The notes under the pieces were generated by a model. That model worked only from the letters and a program-made list of their open reading frames with translations. It was not told where the DNA came from and did no database searches. The translations under genes and the position numbers were made by a program. 64,000 bases of DNA. Source: Mycolicibacterium monacense. GTDB taxonomy: Bacteria; Actinomycetota; Actinomycetes; Mycobacteriales; Mycobacteriaceae. Within the stretch, counting starts at the first letter, position 1; every line of letters begins with the position of its first letter. Positions 49,001 through 58,593 of this stretch are shown here, piece after piece. The DNA lies in NCBI RefSeq assembly GCF_010731575.1, contig NZ_AP022617.1:4588001-4652000 (forward strand), in the 5' to 3' direction.

Positions 49001-50131
49001 GGATTCCTCGCGGCCGCGATGGAGGGCTACCAGAGCGTCTCGGTCGCCGACGATTTCGAACGTTGCCTCGAGCTGGTCGGAACCGATCTGCGGGACGACG
49101 AGGTCTGGTCCACCTTGGTGTCGGTGAGCAGCTATTACCTCTCACGAGCCGACCTGGATCGGGCCGCTCAGATTCTGGGGCTCGTAGAGTCGGCGCCCGA
49201 CACCGGACGCGAGTGGCTGCGGCCGGCCGTCAACGGCGCCCTGGGGACGATCGCCTTCGTGCGCGGCGAAATGGCAGTCGCGCGTGACTATTTCGGCAAG
49301 GCGCTGGTGAGCGTGGCGATCGAAGACCGGCAGCGGATGGGTGAGTTGTGGTACGTCCCCCACGACCCGGTCTCGATGGCCCACGAACACCTGGCGATGG
49401 ACCGGCTCTGGCACGGCGACCTCGCCGGTGCGGAAGCCGCCATGAGCGCCGCGCGGGAACGCGCGGAGGAGCTGGGGGTGCCGCTCGGTCCGTACAACGT
49501 GGTCAACGCGATCGACATGGAGATCTGGCTGCGCGTGGACGCCGGTCAGTTCGACCGTGCCCGAGCACTCGTCGCCGAGATGATCGAGAAGGCCGAGAAC
49601 TACGGGTTCGACTTCTGGCAGCTGTTCGGCGCGACGGAACAATGCATGGTCGATGCGGAGATCGCGCTGTCGGCCTCTGCTCCGGACAGGGCCACCCTCG
49701 AGACGCTGATCGCGGCCTTGACGGAGTTCGTCTCGTTCTGGCGCGCAGTGGGGCTGTACGTGTACCAGACGCATTACGACTGTGTGTTGGCCAAGCTGTT
49801 GACCGCCGCCGGCCGCCGTGACGAGGCGCGGGAGCGGATCTCGACGGCACTGGCCATCGCCGTCGAGACCGGGATGCACTTCCACGACGCGGAGCTCCTG
49901 CGGGCCCGGGCACGCACACACTCCGAGGAGGTCTCGCGCGCAGCGGATCTGGCGTCTGCGCGGAGGCTGGCCCGTGAGCAGGACGCGCCGCTGTTCGAAC
50001 TGCGCGCGGCCCTGGACGAATTCGAGTGGCGCGGTGCAGGGGCGCGGGACGTTTTGGATGCGGCGGCGCGACGGCTGCCCGCGGACGGCGCGCTGCCGGA
50101 GATCGCCCGGGCCCGAGATCTCCTCGGGTGA
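46055..50131 (+). CDS. Ser/Thr protein kinase - class III nucleotidyl cyclase - STAND ATPase fusion
   Basis: A 1358-residue soluble signalling protein. Kinase (about 8-265): GRGGMG loop, K38, HRD 129-131, DFG 149-151, APE 175-177, so an RD-type active kinase is predicted. Cyclase (about 350-520): metal Asp 360 and 404, base-recognition K402 and D468, transition-state N475 and R479, all present. STAND/AAA-type ATPase (about 540-850): Walker A GEAGIGKS 571-578 and Walker B ending at D702. Then a TPR-like helical region to the end. No membrane span or LuxR helix-turn-helix is seen. PknK (kinase-STAND) and the Rv0386-type cyclase-STAND-LuxR proteins have pairs of these parts. The start is GTG at 46055. 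It stands between pks and fadE5; its signal and targets are unknown. Confidence 0.9.
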   Translation: MDGTPFGRYLLVELVGRGGMGEVWRAHDTATNRTVALKVLPAHLVHDTEYRVRFQREARAAARLSDPHIVPIHGFGEIDGRLYVDMRLIEGRDLEHLLREGPLDPARAVMIIDQVAAALEAAHEVGLVHRDVKPSNILVGKFDFTYLIDFGIARPIDDTGLTSVNRAVGTFHYMAPERFRDGRGDPRSDTYALACVLYQCLTGSRPFHGDSLEQQIAGHLMTPPPRPSTVQPGVPAKFDAVIARGMAKNAAERYRSAIDLAHAARTVITTTLAPPTESASKPASPLGFPALPDTGAHIRTGSSIDELLDHAVSAINRGGDVVDRHAPAFEAEPAYADGEDLLVAPGEPGEIRRLTIMFADLVDSTVLSTEVEPETYRLLVGRYRDQVLRIVGEYEGHVGSTKGDGLLVVFGYPIAHENDVRRAVQAGLEITRDVARLSDQAQRRFGLRINVRVGVHRGLVYLDTAQDDVFGLAANMAARVSGLAPPGSVVVSDSVEPLIKDAFELETLPPAPVKGVKGLISHSRVISERAESSRGPTGPLVGREREMARLRRGWVRAQARTLTTPGVVIRGEAGIGKSRLVTGVVELVEADGGVVLDLAGSPFHADVGLQPVRALLERRCGITRLTEPSRRVELLREEIMLRTLDPDPLIGLLAPVLGIAPEHGYEPVPFEGRKLQESIAAAVLQYLSACHGGRSGLVVVEDGHWLDPSTLELVGDLLRTADGGLLVVITGRHGGWLPGDWPAKVLDLQPLTDEQVDALVLALDPTVTAEECAAVRERCDGVPFYIEQVVSGLGQTDPEENRPSVPDPLYEPLFARLLTRPNVVPVVEAAAVIGRQVDRGLLIAVSGLSEDDVDDVIDELEDAQVLEPRGAGGWRFRHELLREVAAELAPPSVRRELHGRVADALLRGAVGDPDWRLVASHYENAGRYTDAASAYREASAAARLRGALTEARNYLTHALSELEKSPPGAARDRLEIRPRLERGFLAAAMEGYQSVSVADDFERCLELVGTDLRDDEVWSTLVSVSSYYLSRADLDRAAQILGLVESAPDTGREWLRPAVNGALGTIAFVRGEMAVARDYFGKALVSVAIEDRQRMGELWYVPHDPVSMAHEHLAMDRLWHGDLAGAEAAMSAARERAEELGVPLGPYNVVNAIDMEIWLRVDAGQFDRARALVAEMIEKAENYGFDFWQLFGATEQCMVDAEIALSASAPDRATLETLIAALTEFVSFWRAVGLYVYQTHYDCVLAKLLTAAGRRDEARERISTALAIAVETGMHFHDAELLRARARTHSEEVSRAADLASARRLAREQDAPLFELRAALDEFEWRGAGARDVLDAAARRLPADGALPEIARARDLLG

Positions 50132-50304
50132 CGTGGCGCCGCGGTTCCCCACACGGGTGCGCCAGCGCAGCAATTCACCTTGTGACCGGGACGTGATCAG
50201 CATCACATTCCGGAGAATCCGCAGCTCAGAGGGGAAATCTGGGTGAGTGGCCTCCCTCGCCCAACCACCCGGTTGATTAGTCGGTGGAAATTGCTCGCCA
50301 CCGC

Positions 50305-50333
50305 TTTGCGTTGAAGTTACCGAGCGGTATAGT
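50305..50333 (+). promoter_or_regulatory. Probable vegetative promoter of fadE5
   Basis: TTTGCG (50305-50310), 17 nt, then TATAGT (50328-50333) is a plausible SigA-type pair, putting the start near 50340 and leaving a leader of about 68 nt with a GAGGAGG ribosome-binding site. One copy of the repeated palindrome overlaps the -10 box and another lies just downstream of the start. Confidence 0.5.
50317..50330. promoter_or_regulatory. Shared beta-oxidation operator, copy 1 (fadE5 promoter)
   Basis: TTACC-GAGC-GGTAT is a near-perfect 14-bp palindrome overlapping the fadE5 -10 box. It matches the copies at 50343-50356 and 54018-54031 (consensus TTACY-N4-RGTAW). Confidence 0.55.
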
Positions 50334-50342
50334 CGGGCGCAG

Positions 50343-50356
50343 TTACTGGTGGGTAA
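50343..50356. promoter_or_regulatory. Shared beta-oxidation operator, copy 2 (fadE5 promoter)
   Basis: TTACT-GGTG-GGTAA lies just downstream of the predicted fadE5 transcription start, 26 bp (about two and a half helical turns) from copy 1. Placement suits a repressor. Confidence 0.58.
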
Positions 50357-50407
50357 CTTAGCCCCAAGTACCCAACCGCAGGTGGCATTTCTCATCGAGG
50401 AGGCAAC

Positions 50408-52243
50408 GTGAGCCACTACAAGAGCAACGTACGCGACCAGGTGTTCAACCTGTTCGAGGTACTCGGCGTCGACAAGGCCATGGGTCAGGGCGACTTCAGC
50501 GAGCTGGACGCCGACACCGCCCGCGAGATGCTCGACGAGATGGCCCGCCTGGCGGAGGGCCCGATCGCCGAGTCCTTCTTCGAGGGCGACCGCAATCCGC
50601 CGGTGTTCGATCCGAAGACCCACTCGGTGAAGCTGCCGGAGCCGTTCAAGAAGTCCATGCGCGCCCTGTTCGACGCGGGCTGGGACAAGGCCGGCATGCC
50701 CGAGGAACTCGGCGGCATGCCGATGCCCCGCGCGCTGCAGTGGGCCCTGATCGAGCACGTCCTCGGCGCCAACCCCGCCGCGTACATGTACGCCATGGGT
50801 GGCGGTATGGCCCACATCCTGCACAACCTCGGCACCGAGGAGCAGAAGAAGTGGGCGGTGCTCGCCGCTGAGCGCGGCTGGGGCGCCACCATGGTGCTGA
50901 CCGAGCCCGATGCCGGCTCCGACGTCGGCGCCGGCCGCACCAAGGCCGTCAAGCAGGACGACGGCTCCTGGCACATCGACGGCGTCAAGCGGTTCATCAC
51001 CTCGGCCGATTCCGACGACCTGTTCGAGAACATCTTCCACCTGGTGCTGGCCCGCCCCGAGGGCGCGGGCCCGGGCACCAAGGGTCTGTCGCTGTTCTTC
51101 GTGCCGAAGTTCCTCGTGGACTTCGAGACCGGTGAGCTCGGCGAGCGCAACGGCGCCTTCGTCACCAACGTCGAGCACAAGATGGGCCTGAAGGTCTCGG
51201 CCACCTGTGAGCTGTCCCTCGGACAGCACGGCGTGCCGGCCAAGGGCTGGCTGGTCGGCGAGGTGCACAACGGCATCGCGCAGATGTTCGACGTCATCGA
51301 GCAGGCTCGAATGATGGTCGGCACCAAGGCCATCGCCACCCTGTCGACCGGTTACCTCAACGCGCTCGAGTACGCCAAGAGCCGCGTGCAGGGTGCCGAC
51401 ATGACCCAGATGACGGACAAGACCGCGCCGCGCGTGACCATCACGCACCACCCCGACGTGCGTCGCTCGCTGATGACCCAGAAGTCCTACGCCGAGGGTC
51501 TGCGCGCGCTGTACCTCTACACCGCCACCTTCCAGGACACGGCGGTCGCCAAGGCCGTGCACGACGTGGACTCCGAGCTGGCGGTCCGCGTCAACGACCT
51601 GATGCTGCCGATCGTCAAGGGTGTGGGCTCCGAGCAGGCGTACGCCAAGCTCACCGAGAGCCTGCAGACCTTCGGCGGCTCGGGCTTCCTGCAGGACTAC
51701 CCGATCGAGCAGTACATCCGCGACGCCAAGATCGACTCGCTGTACGAGGGCACCACCGCGATCCAGGCGCAGGACTTCTTCTTCCGCAAGATCGTGCGGG
51801 ACAAGGGCCAGGCGCTGGCGTACGTCGCGGGGCAGATCGAGCAGTTCGTCAAGAGCGAGTCGGGCAACGGCCGCCTCAAGGCCGAGCGTGCACTGCTGGC
51901 GACCGCGCTGGAGGACGTGCAGGCGATGGCTGCGTCGCTCACCGGCTACCTGATGGCGGCGCAGGAGAACCCGGCCGAGCTGTACAAGGTCGGCCTCGGG
52001 TCGGTGCGCTTCCTGATGAGCGTTGGCGACCTGGTCATCGGTTGGCTGCTGCAGCAGCAGGCCGCCGTGGCCATCGGCGCGCTCGACGGCGGTGCGACCG
52101 GTGAGGACAAGGCCTTCTACGAGGGCAAGGTCGCGGTTGCGTCGTTCTTCGCGAAGAACTTCCTGCCGCTGCTGACCAGCACCCGCCAGGTCGTCGAGCA
52201 CCTCGACAACGAGATCATGGAGCTCGACGAAGCCGCGTTCTGA
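50408..52243 (+). CDS. fadE5: Acyl-CoA dehydrogenase FadE5
   Basis: A 611-residue acyl-CoA dehydrogenase of the long (VLCAD/AidB-like) type, with a C-terminal extension beyond the 380-residue core. The catalytic base is Glu447 in [18 protein letters not shown] and the FAD-side [10 protein letters not shown] are present. Mycobacterial FadE5 oxidises a broad range of saturated acyl-CoAs. The start is GTG at 50408 with GAGGAGG 6 nt upstream. Codon choice is strongly biased, which suggests high expression. It is the counterpart of Rv0244c. A clear terminator follows. Confidence 0.94.
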   Translation: MSHYKSNVRDQVFNLFEVLGVDKAMGQGDFSELDADTAREMLDEMARLAEGPIAESFFEGDRNPPVFDPKTHSVKLPEPFKKSMRALFDAGWDKAGMPEELGGMPMPRALQWALIEHVLGANPAAYMYAMGGGMAHILHNLGTEEQKKWAVLAAERGWGATMVLTEPDAGSDVGAGRTKAVKQDDGSWHIDGVKRFITSADSDDLFENIFHLVLARPEGAGPGTKGLSLFFVPKFLVDFETGELGERNGAFVTNVEHKMGLKVSATCELSLGQHGVPAKGWLVGEVHNGIAQMFDVIEQARMMVGTKAIATLSTGYLNALEYAKSRVQGADMTQMTDKTAPRVTITHHPDVRRSLMTQKSYAEGLRALYLYTATFQDTAVAKAVHDVDSELAVRVNDLMLPIVKGVGSEQAYAKLTESLQTFGGSGFLQDYPIEQYIRDAKIDSLYEGTTAIQAQDFFFRKIVRDKGQALAYVAGQIEQFVKSESGNGRLKAERALLATALEDVQAMAASLTGYLMAAQENPAELYKVGLGSVRFLMSVGDLVIGWLLQQQAAVAIGALDGGATGEDKAFYEGKVAVASFFAKNFLPLLTSTRQVVEHLDNEIMELDEAAF

Positions 52244-52257
52244 TCCCTTCCACGCAG

Positions 52258-52283
52258 AAGGCCCTCGCTACGGCGAGGGCCTT
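52258..52283 (+). terminator. Intrinsic terminator of fadE5
   Basis: AAGGCCCTCGC (52258-52268), loop TACG, GCGAGGGCCTT (52273-52283), then TT. This is a classical perfect 11-bp stem with a T-run, 15 nt after the fadE5 stop. Confidence 0.88.
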
Positions 52284-52306
52284 TTGTGTGGGCGTGTGTG
52301 GGCGGT

Positions 52307-52362
52307 GAGCAGACACAGAATCGCGTGAAACACGCGCGTGCAACGCGATTTTGCGTCTGCTC
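52307..52362. repeat. Imperfect 18-bp inverted repeat (intergenic palindromic element)
   Basis: The arms 52307-52324 (GAGCAGACACAGAATCGC) and 52345-52362 (GCGATTTTGCGTCTGCTC) pair at 16 of 18 positions around a 20-nt spacer. The size and nested-spacer style resemble the element at 27156-27204. It may be a second terminator or a member of a dispersed repeat family. Confidence 0.55.
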
Positions 52363-52380
52363 GCGGTCAGAAAAATAGGG

Positions 52381-52478
52381 CGGGTTCGGGAGGACAATGG
52401 GGGCGTCTTTCACTGTGTCTCGCGCCGCCGGTTGTTCACCCCTGCACCGGCTATTTGGATCAGTCACTCCCGAACCCG
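52381..52478. repeat. Long-range 12-bp inverted repeat
   Basis: CGGGTTCGGGAG (52381-52392) and CTCCCGAACCCG (52467-52478) are perfectly complementary across a 74-nt spacer. Such spacing is more typical of a folded RNA or two operator half-sites than of a terminator. Confidence 0.45.
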
Positions 52479-52551
52479 TCGTGCGTCCGATCGTACGCCT
52501 CGGGATCCCCTCAGACCAGAGGTGCAAGCGATCGACCGCAAGAAAGTGGCC

Positions 52552-52591
52552 CCGTGTTGCCGTCGGGTCGGGGGGTCAGACGGCAACACGG
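52552..52591 (-). terminator. Probable terminator hairpin of fadA2
   Basis: CCGTGTTGCCGTC (52552-52564) and GACGGCAACACGG (52579-52591) form a perfect 13-bp stem with a 14-nt loop, 72 nt beyond the fadA2 stop on the minus strand. No T-run is present. Confidence 0.5.
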
Positions 52592-52662
52592 AGCTATCAG
52601 GTGTATCGACGCGGCATCGGCGGGCGTTACACGGCTCCGCGGAACTTTTCCCGTCGGCCCGC

Positions 52663-53964
52663 TCAGGCCTCGAGGATGGCCGCCACGCCCTGCCCGCCCG
52701 CGGCGCAGATGGAGATGAGCCCGCGCACCGGCTGACCGGTCTGCTTCTTCTTCTCGGCGAGCTGTTTGGCCAACTGCGCGACGATGCGGCCGCCGGTGGC
52801 GGCGAAGGGATGCCCGGCCGCCAGCGACGACCCGTTGACGTTGAGCTTCGAGCGGTCGATGGACCCCAGCGCGCTGTCCAGGCCGAGGCGTTCCTTGCAG
52901 TACTCCTCGGACTCCCACGCCTGCAGGTGCGCCAACACCACCGACGCGAACGCCTCGTGGATCTCGTAGAAGTCGAAGTCCTGCAGCGTCAGACCGTTGC
53001 GGGCGAGCAGCCGCGGCACCGCGTACGTGGGCGCCATCAGCAGACCGTCGCGACCGTTGATGTAGTCGACCGCCGCGGTCTCGCCGTCGACGTAGTAGGC
53101 GAGCGGTTCGATCGAGTGCTGCTGGGCCCACTCCTCAGAGGCCAGCAGCGCCACCGAGGCGCCGTCGGTCAGCGGGGTCGAGTTGCCCGCGGTCATGGTG
53201 GCGTCGCCGTGGCGGACGCCGAACACCGGCTTGAGCTTGGCCAGTTTCTCGGCCGACGAATCCGCGCGCAGGTTGTTGTCGCGGTACACGCCGAGGAACG
53301 GCGTCACCAGATCGTCGAAGAAGCCACGGTCGTAGGCGGCGGCCATGTTGCGGTGGCTGGCCGCGGCCAACTCGTCCTGGTCGACACGTTTGATGCCCAT
53401 CTCCTTGGCGGTGACGGCGGCGTGTTCACCCATCGACATGCCGGTGCGCGGTTCGCTGTTGACCGGGATCTGGATGCCCACGGCGGCGGGCAGCTTGCCG
53501 ACGAGTTTGAGGCGGTCGACGTTCGACTTGGCGCGACGCAGCCCCAGCAGGGTTTTGCGCAGGTCGTCACCCAGCGCGATGGGCGCGTCCGATGCGGTGT
53601 CCACCCCGCCTGCCGCCGCCGATTCGTAGCGTCCGGCAGCGATACCGTCGGCCGCGGCGATGGCGGCCTGCAGACCGGTGCCGCAGGCCTGCTGGATGTC
53701 GAAGGCGGGGGTGTACGACGACAGCGCGCTGCCGAGTACGCATTCCCGCATGAGGTTGAAGTCGCGGCTGTGCTTGAGCACCGCACCGCCGATGACGGCG
53801 CCGAGCTTCTCGCCCTGCAGGTGGTACCGGTCGACGAGCCCACCCAGGGCCGCGGTGAACATGTCCTGGTTGGACGCGTTCGCGTAGGCGCCGTCGGAAC
53901 GGGCGAACGGTATCCGGTTGCCGCCGAGCACGGCGACCCGCCGCATGCTTCTGCTGTCAGCCAC
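52663..53964 (-). CDS. fadA2: Acetyl-CoA acyltransferase (thiolase) FadA2
   Basis: A 433-residue thiolase. The nucleophile is C94 in QQACGTG; the His of EIHEAFASV and the second Cys in [12 protein letters not shown] complete the active site, and [15 protein letters not shown] is typical. It cleaves 3-ketoacyl-CoA in the last step of beta-oxidation. The GTG at 53964 is chosen because GGAGG lies 5 nt upstream. It is divergent from fabG4, with the shared operator between them, and corresponds to Rv0243. Confidence 0.92.
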   Translation of the reverse strand: MADSRSMRRVAVLGGNRIPFARSDGAYANASNQDMFTAALGGLVDRYHLQGEKLGAVIGGAVLKHSRDFNLMRECVLGSALSSYTPAFDIQQACGTGLQAAIAAADGIAAGRYESAAAGGVDTASDAPIALGDDLRKTLLGLRRAKSNVDRLKLVGKLPAAVGIQIPVNSEPRTGMSMGEHAAVTAKEMGIKRVDQDELAAASHRNMAAAYDRGFFDDLVTPFLGVYRDNNLRADSSAEKLAKLKPVFGVRHGDATMTAGNSTPLTDGASVALLASEEWAQQHSIEPLAYYVDGETAAVDYINGRDGLLMAPTYAVPRLLARNGLTLQDFDFYEIHEAFASVVLAHLQAWESEEYCKERLGLDSALGSIDRSKLNVNGSSLAAGHPFAATGGRIVAQLAKQLAEKKKQTGQPVRGLISICAAGGQGVAAILEA

Positions 53965-54017
53965 GTTTGCCTCCACTGTCGTTCCGGTTATCTAATCCCC
54001 GATATTACCCACCGTTC

Positions 54018-54031
54018 TTACTCAGGAGTAA
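54018..54031. promoter_or_regulatory. Shared beta-oxidation operator, copy 3 (fadA2/fabG4 intergenic)
   Basis: TTACT-CAGG-AGTAA is a perfect 5-bp-arm palindrome within a longer CTTACTC-AG-GAGTAAG. It lies between the divergent fadA2 and fabG4 starts, so one bound regulator could control both. It matches the two fadE5 copies. Confidence 0.6.
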
Positions 54032-54074
54032 GTTCAAGGCGGGACCTCCACTCCGCAGACGAAAGGCAGCTGAA

Positions 54075-55436
<1,362 letters not shown>

Positions 55437-55437
55437 C

Positions 55438-56283
55438 ATGGGCGGACAACCCAGCGGAACCCGAAACCTGTTGCGTGCGGCGGCCGGTGCGCTGCCGTTC
55501 GTCCCCCGCGGCGAGTCGCTGCCCGAGCGCACGCTCACCGTCGACGAGTTGGCGATCGATCCCGCCAACGTCGCCGCATACGCCGATGTGACGGGGTTGC
55601 AGTTCGGCGACACCGTACCGCTGACGTACCCGTTCGCGTTGACCTTCCCGACCGTGATGGCGTTGGTGACCGGATTCGACTTCCCGTTCGCCGCAATGGG
55701 TTCGGTGCACATCGAGAACCACATCACCCAGCATCGGCCCATCGCGGTCAGCGATACGGTATCCGCCGCGGTGCACGCCGAGAACCTGCGTGAGCACCGC
55801 CGCGGTCTGCTGGTCGACGTGGTGACCGACGTCAAGGTCGGGAACGAACTGGCATGGCATCAGGTGACGACGTTTCTGCACCAACAGCGGACGAGCCTGT
55901 CCGATCAGCCCAAGCCGCCGCCGCAGAAGCCGCCGAAACTCGGCCCGCCGAACGCGTTGTTGAACATCACCGCCGGGCAGATCCGCCAGTACGCCTCGGT
56001 CGGCGGCGACCACAACCCGATCCACACCAACCCCATTGCGGCCAAACTGTTCGGCTTCCCGACGGTGATCGCCCACGGGATGTTCTCGGCGGCGGCGGTC
56101 CTGGCCAACATCGAGGGGCAGCTGCCCGGCGCGGTCGAGTACTCGGTGCGCTTCGCCAAACCGGTCGTCCTGCCCGCCAAGGCGGGACTGTACGTCGAGC
56201 GCACCGCCGACGGCGGCTGGGATCTCACCCTGCGGAACAGCAAGGGTGAACCACACCTGACGGGCACCGTCCGCGGGCTGTAG
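55438..56283 (+). CDS. htdX: (R)-specific 3-hydroxyacyl thioester dehydratase HtdX (MaoC-like)
   Basis: A 281-residue double-hotdog dehydratase. The hydratase-2 motif YASVGGDHNPIH holds the catalytic D191 and H196 in the C-terminal hotdog; the N-terminal hotdog is degenerate, as in HtdX/HtdY. It dehydrates (R)-3-hydroxyacyl-CoA/ACP, the step after FabG4. It begins 1 nt after fabG4. It corresponds to Rv0241c. Confidence 0.92.
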   Translation: MGGQPSGTRNLLRAAAGALPFVPRGESLPERTLTVDELAIDPANVAAYADVTGLQFGDTVPLTYPFALTFPTVMALVTGFDFPFAAMGSVHIENHITQHRPIAVSDTVSAAVHAENLREHRRGLLVDVVTDVKVGNELAWHQVTTFLHQQRTSLSDQPKPPPQKPPKLGPPNALLNITAGQIRQYASVGGDHNPIHTNPIAAKLFGFPTVIAHGMFSAAAVLANIEGQLPGAVEYSVRFAKPVVLPAKAGLYVERTADGGWDLTLRNSKGEPHLTGTVRGL

Positions 56284-56299
56284 CCCCCTCGAAACTGCT

Positions 56300-56335
56300 G
56301 GGAGATCACGGTCCGCCGAGAATCCGTGATCTCCC
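56300..56335 (+). terminator. Terminator hairpin after htdX
   Basis: GGGAGATCACGG (56300-56311) and CCGTGATCTCCC (56324-56335) form a perfect 12-bp stem with a 12-nt loop, 16 nt after the htdX stop. No T-run. Confidence 0.65.
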
Positions 56336-56384
56336 GGCAGGCTCGGCGCCGGGCGATTCCCGCCCGTCCCCCGCCGGTGGGGTC

Positions 56385-56390
56385 TACCAT
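56385..56390 (+). promoter_or_regulatory. Probable -10 box of the small secreted protein gene (leaderless)
   Basis: TACCAT fits TANNNT and ends exactly 7 nt before the ATG at 56398; there is no ribosome-binding site. Confidence 0.45.
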
Positions 56391-56397
56391 CACAGAC

Positions 56398-56796
56398 ATG
56401 ATCCGGGCCTGCCTGGTTCTCTCGATGGCCGCGGCGCTGACCGTCGCAGGCACCGCCGCCGCGCACGCTCAACCTGTGCCGCCGTGCACCTTCACCCTGT
56501 CGGCTCCGTCGGTGGTGCAGAACGCCGATGGCGCCGTTGTCGCCGCCACGGTGACACCGCTCGAGTGCGGGTGGGGCGCCGAACCCAACTACAGCGTGGC
56601 GTGCCTACAGCTCAGCGGCAATTCCGGACCGACCACATGCACGCAGTCGCGCGGCCGGGACGCGGCCCGGATCCTCTACGCGCCCCACATCCCCGGCGCC
56701 GGCTACACCGCGACCGGGAGAGGTTGCGGGAGGTGGGTCGGGCAACCGCCTGCGCACCTGTGTCAACATCTCGGTCCACAGAACGCGACCCTCTGA
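56398..56796 (+). CDS. Small secreted cysteine-containing protein, function unknown
   Basis: A 132-residue protein with a clear signal peptide (about residues 1-24, ending AHA-Q) and six cysteines in the mature part, suggesting three disulfides in the cell envelope. No domain is recognised. The start ATG has a -10 box 7 nt upstream. It precedes the methyltransferase gene by 5 nt, so the two may share a transcript. The C-terminal third (from about residue 105) is rich in Gly, Cys and His. Confidence 0.72.
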   Translation: MIRACLVLSMAAALTVAGTAAAHAQPVPPCTFTLSAPSVVQNADGAVVAATVTPLECGWGAEPNYSVACLQLSGNSGPTTCTQSRGRDAARILYAPHIPGAGYTATGRGCGRWVGQPPAHLCQHLGPQNATL

Positions 56797-56801
56797 CCGC
56801 C

Positions 56802-57890
56802 GTGGCCACCCCCAAGGTGCCGCCGGTGCGCCTCGCCCGCGCCGTCGAACGGTTACGACACGTCCTCGACCGCGCGCACCAGCGCAGCGCACCCCCATCC
56901 GCTGTGATGTTGGAGAAGATCCTCGGCGCGTGGATCTCCCAGGGCATCACCGTGGCCGCCGACCTGCGGGTGGCCGATGCGCTCGCCGACGGACCGCTAC
57001 CCATCGGCGAGCTGGCCCGGCGCGTCGGCGCGAATCCGGACGCGCTGGGCCGGCTGATGCGGGCCTTGATCGGCGAGGGCGTCTTCACCCAGCGCCGCGA
57101 CGGCCGCTACGCGTTGAACGCGCTCGGCCGCACACTGTGCACCGACGCGACGATGTCGGTCGCGGGGATGGCCCGCATGATCGGACACCCCGCGCATCGA
57201 GAGCACTGGAGCCAGTTGCTCGACGCGATCCGCACGGGCGAGGCGACCGTGCCGAAGCTGCGCGGCATGCCGGGGTTCGAGTACCTCAGCGAGAACCGGG
57301 AGCTCGGCGAGATCTTCAACGATGCGATGACGAACCTGTCCGAGACCGCGGTGGTGCCGTTGACCGCCGCCTACGACTTCCGCGGATTCGGCACGATCGT
57401 CGACGTCGGCGGCGGCCACGGCCGGTTCCTCTCGGCGATCCTGGCGGCGACCCCGTCCGCGCGCGGCGTGCTCTACGACCTGCCCCAGGTCGTCGAGGGC
57501 GCCACCGAACTGCTCGGCAGCCACGGCGTGGCCAATCGGGTCGAGATCGTCGGCGGCTCGTTCTTCGACAGCATTCCCGCCGGCGCCGACGCCTACGTCG
57601 CCAAGAACGTGATCCACGACTGGCCCGACGCCGACGCCCTCACCATCCTGCGCAACATCCGGTCCGCCGCGGGCACCGGCGCCACCCTGCTGCTGGCGGA
57701 GTTCGTGATCCCCGACCACCACCGCGCGTTCATCGGCAACTGGACGGACATGGAGATGCTGATGGCCACCGCCGCCCGGGAACGCACCGAGGCGGAGTAC
57801 CGAAAGCTGTATCAGCAGGCCGGTTTCCGGCTGACCCGGGTGGTGCCCACGGTCGCCCCGATCAGCCTGATCGAAGGTAAGGCGGTCTGA
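56802..57890 (+). CDS. SAM-dependent O-methyltransferase (plant-type/AcnE family)
   Basis: A 362-residue Methyltransf_2 enzyme. An N-terminal winged-helix dimerisation domain (about residues 25-110) is followed by a Rossmann SAM domain with VDVGGGHGRFL (about 199-209), YDLPQVVE, KNVIHDWPDADA (catalytic His-Asp region) and LLLAEFVIPD. It should methylate a hydroxyl group of a small aromatic or polyketide-like substrate; the substrate is unknown. The start is GTG at 56802. It is convergent with the TetR gene. Confidence 0.87.
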   Translation: MATPKVPPVRLARAVERLRHVLDRAHQRSAPPSAVMLEKILGAWISQGITVAADLRVADALADGPLPIGELARRVGANPDALGRLMRALIGEGVFTQRRDGRYALNALGRTLCTDATMSVAGMARMIGHPAHREHWSQLLDAIRTGEATVPKLRGMPGFEYLSENRELGEIFNDAMTNLSETAVVPLTAAYDFRGFGTIVDVGGGHGRFLSAILAATPSARGVLYDLPQVVEGATELLGSHGVANRVEIVGGSFFDSIPAGADAYVAKNVIHDWPDADALTILRNIRSAAGTGATLLLAEFVIPDHHRAFIGNWTDMEMLMATAARERTEAEYRKLYQQAGFRLTRVVPTVAPISLIEGKAV

Positions 57891-57893
57891 CGC

Positions 57894-58550
57894 CTAGTTC
57901 GACGCGACGGCGGCGCCCTTGGACATCCCCGAGTCGCTGCGCTCCTGGCCGGCGGCGTCGGACGGGGTGCCCTTCAGACCGCGCCAGAACAGGTTGATCA
58001 TCAGCTCGGCGGCCTCGTCGACATCGGCGTCGCCGGTGCTGACGCGGGTGGCGATCGCCTCACCCGCGCCGACGAGCGCCACGGCCATCATCTCGAAGTC
58101 GGTGTCCGGTTCGGGGTGCCGGGTGCCCTCGCGCAAAAGCCGGCTGACCAGTTCGATGATCCGCTCACGACCTTCGCGCACGGTGTGGGCGAAGGCCTGC
58201 GAACTGGTCGCCTGGGTGTAGAGCACCATCCACGAGGCGCGGTTTGTGTCGATGTAGGTCAGGAACGACAGCACCGCGTTGCGCAGCAGGTCACGCGCAC
58301 CCTGGCTGAAGTCGATCTTGCTGCGCACCTCGTCGACGAACCGGCCGAGCTCACGGTCCAGACACGCACCGAACAGGTCCTCTTTGGAGCCGTAGTACAG
58401 GTAGAGCATCGGCTTGGAGATCTGCGCCTCGGCGGCGATCGCGTCCATCGAGGTCTCGTGATAGCCGTTCACCGAGAACATCTGCACGGCCGCGTCGAGC
58501 ATCTGCTGCTCACGCACCGCGCGTGGCAAACGCTTGGTTCCTCCGGCCAT
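57894..58550 (-). CDS. TetR-family transcriptional regulator (Rv0238-like)
   Basis: A 218-residue TetR regulator. The N-terminal helix-turn-helix (about residues 14-60; MFSVNGYHETSMDAIAAEAQISKPMLYLYYGSKEDLF) is followed by a helical ligand-binding domain. Position matches Rv0238 beside htdX-fabG4-fadA2-fadE5, so it is the prime candidate for binding the palindromes in the fadE5 and fadA2/fabG4 promoters. Only a single half-site (GGTAA at 58559-58563) lies before its own start. An acyl-CoA ligand would be a reasonable guess. Confidence 0.9.
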   Translation of the reverse strand: MAGGTKRLPRAVREQQMLDAAVQMFSVNGYHETSMDAIAAEAQISKPMLYLYYGSKEDLFGACLDRELGRFVDEVRSKIDFSQGARDLLRNAVLSFLTYIDTNRASWMVLYTQATSSQAFAHTVREGRERIIELVSRLLREGTRHPEPDTDFEMMAVALVGAGEAIATRVSTGDADVDEAAELMINLFWRGLKGTPSDAAGQERSDSGMSKGAAVASN

Positions 58551-58593
58551 CAGACAAGGGTAAACGGTCGCGCCGAAGGGCTCAGGACGGCGC

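Larger units (their letters stand above)
52284..52662. other. 379-nt structured intergenic region between convergent fadE5 and fadA2, no gene
   Basis: No supported coding frame. Three inverted repeats occupy it: an 18-nt imperfect pair at 52307-52324/52345-52362; a 12-bp perfect pair with a 74-nt spacer at 52381-52392/52467-52478; and a 13-bp perfect hairpin at 52552-52591. The last probably terminates fadA2. The middle segment could encode a structured RNA, but no promoter is convincing. Confidence 0.5.
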
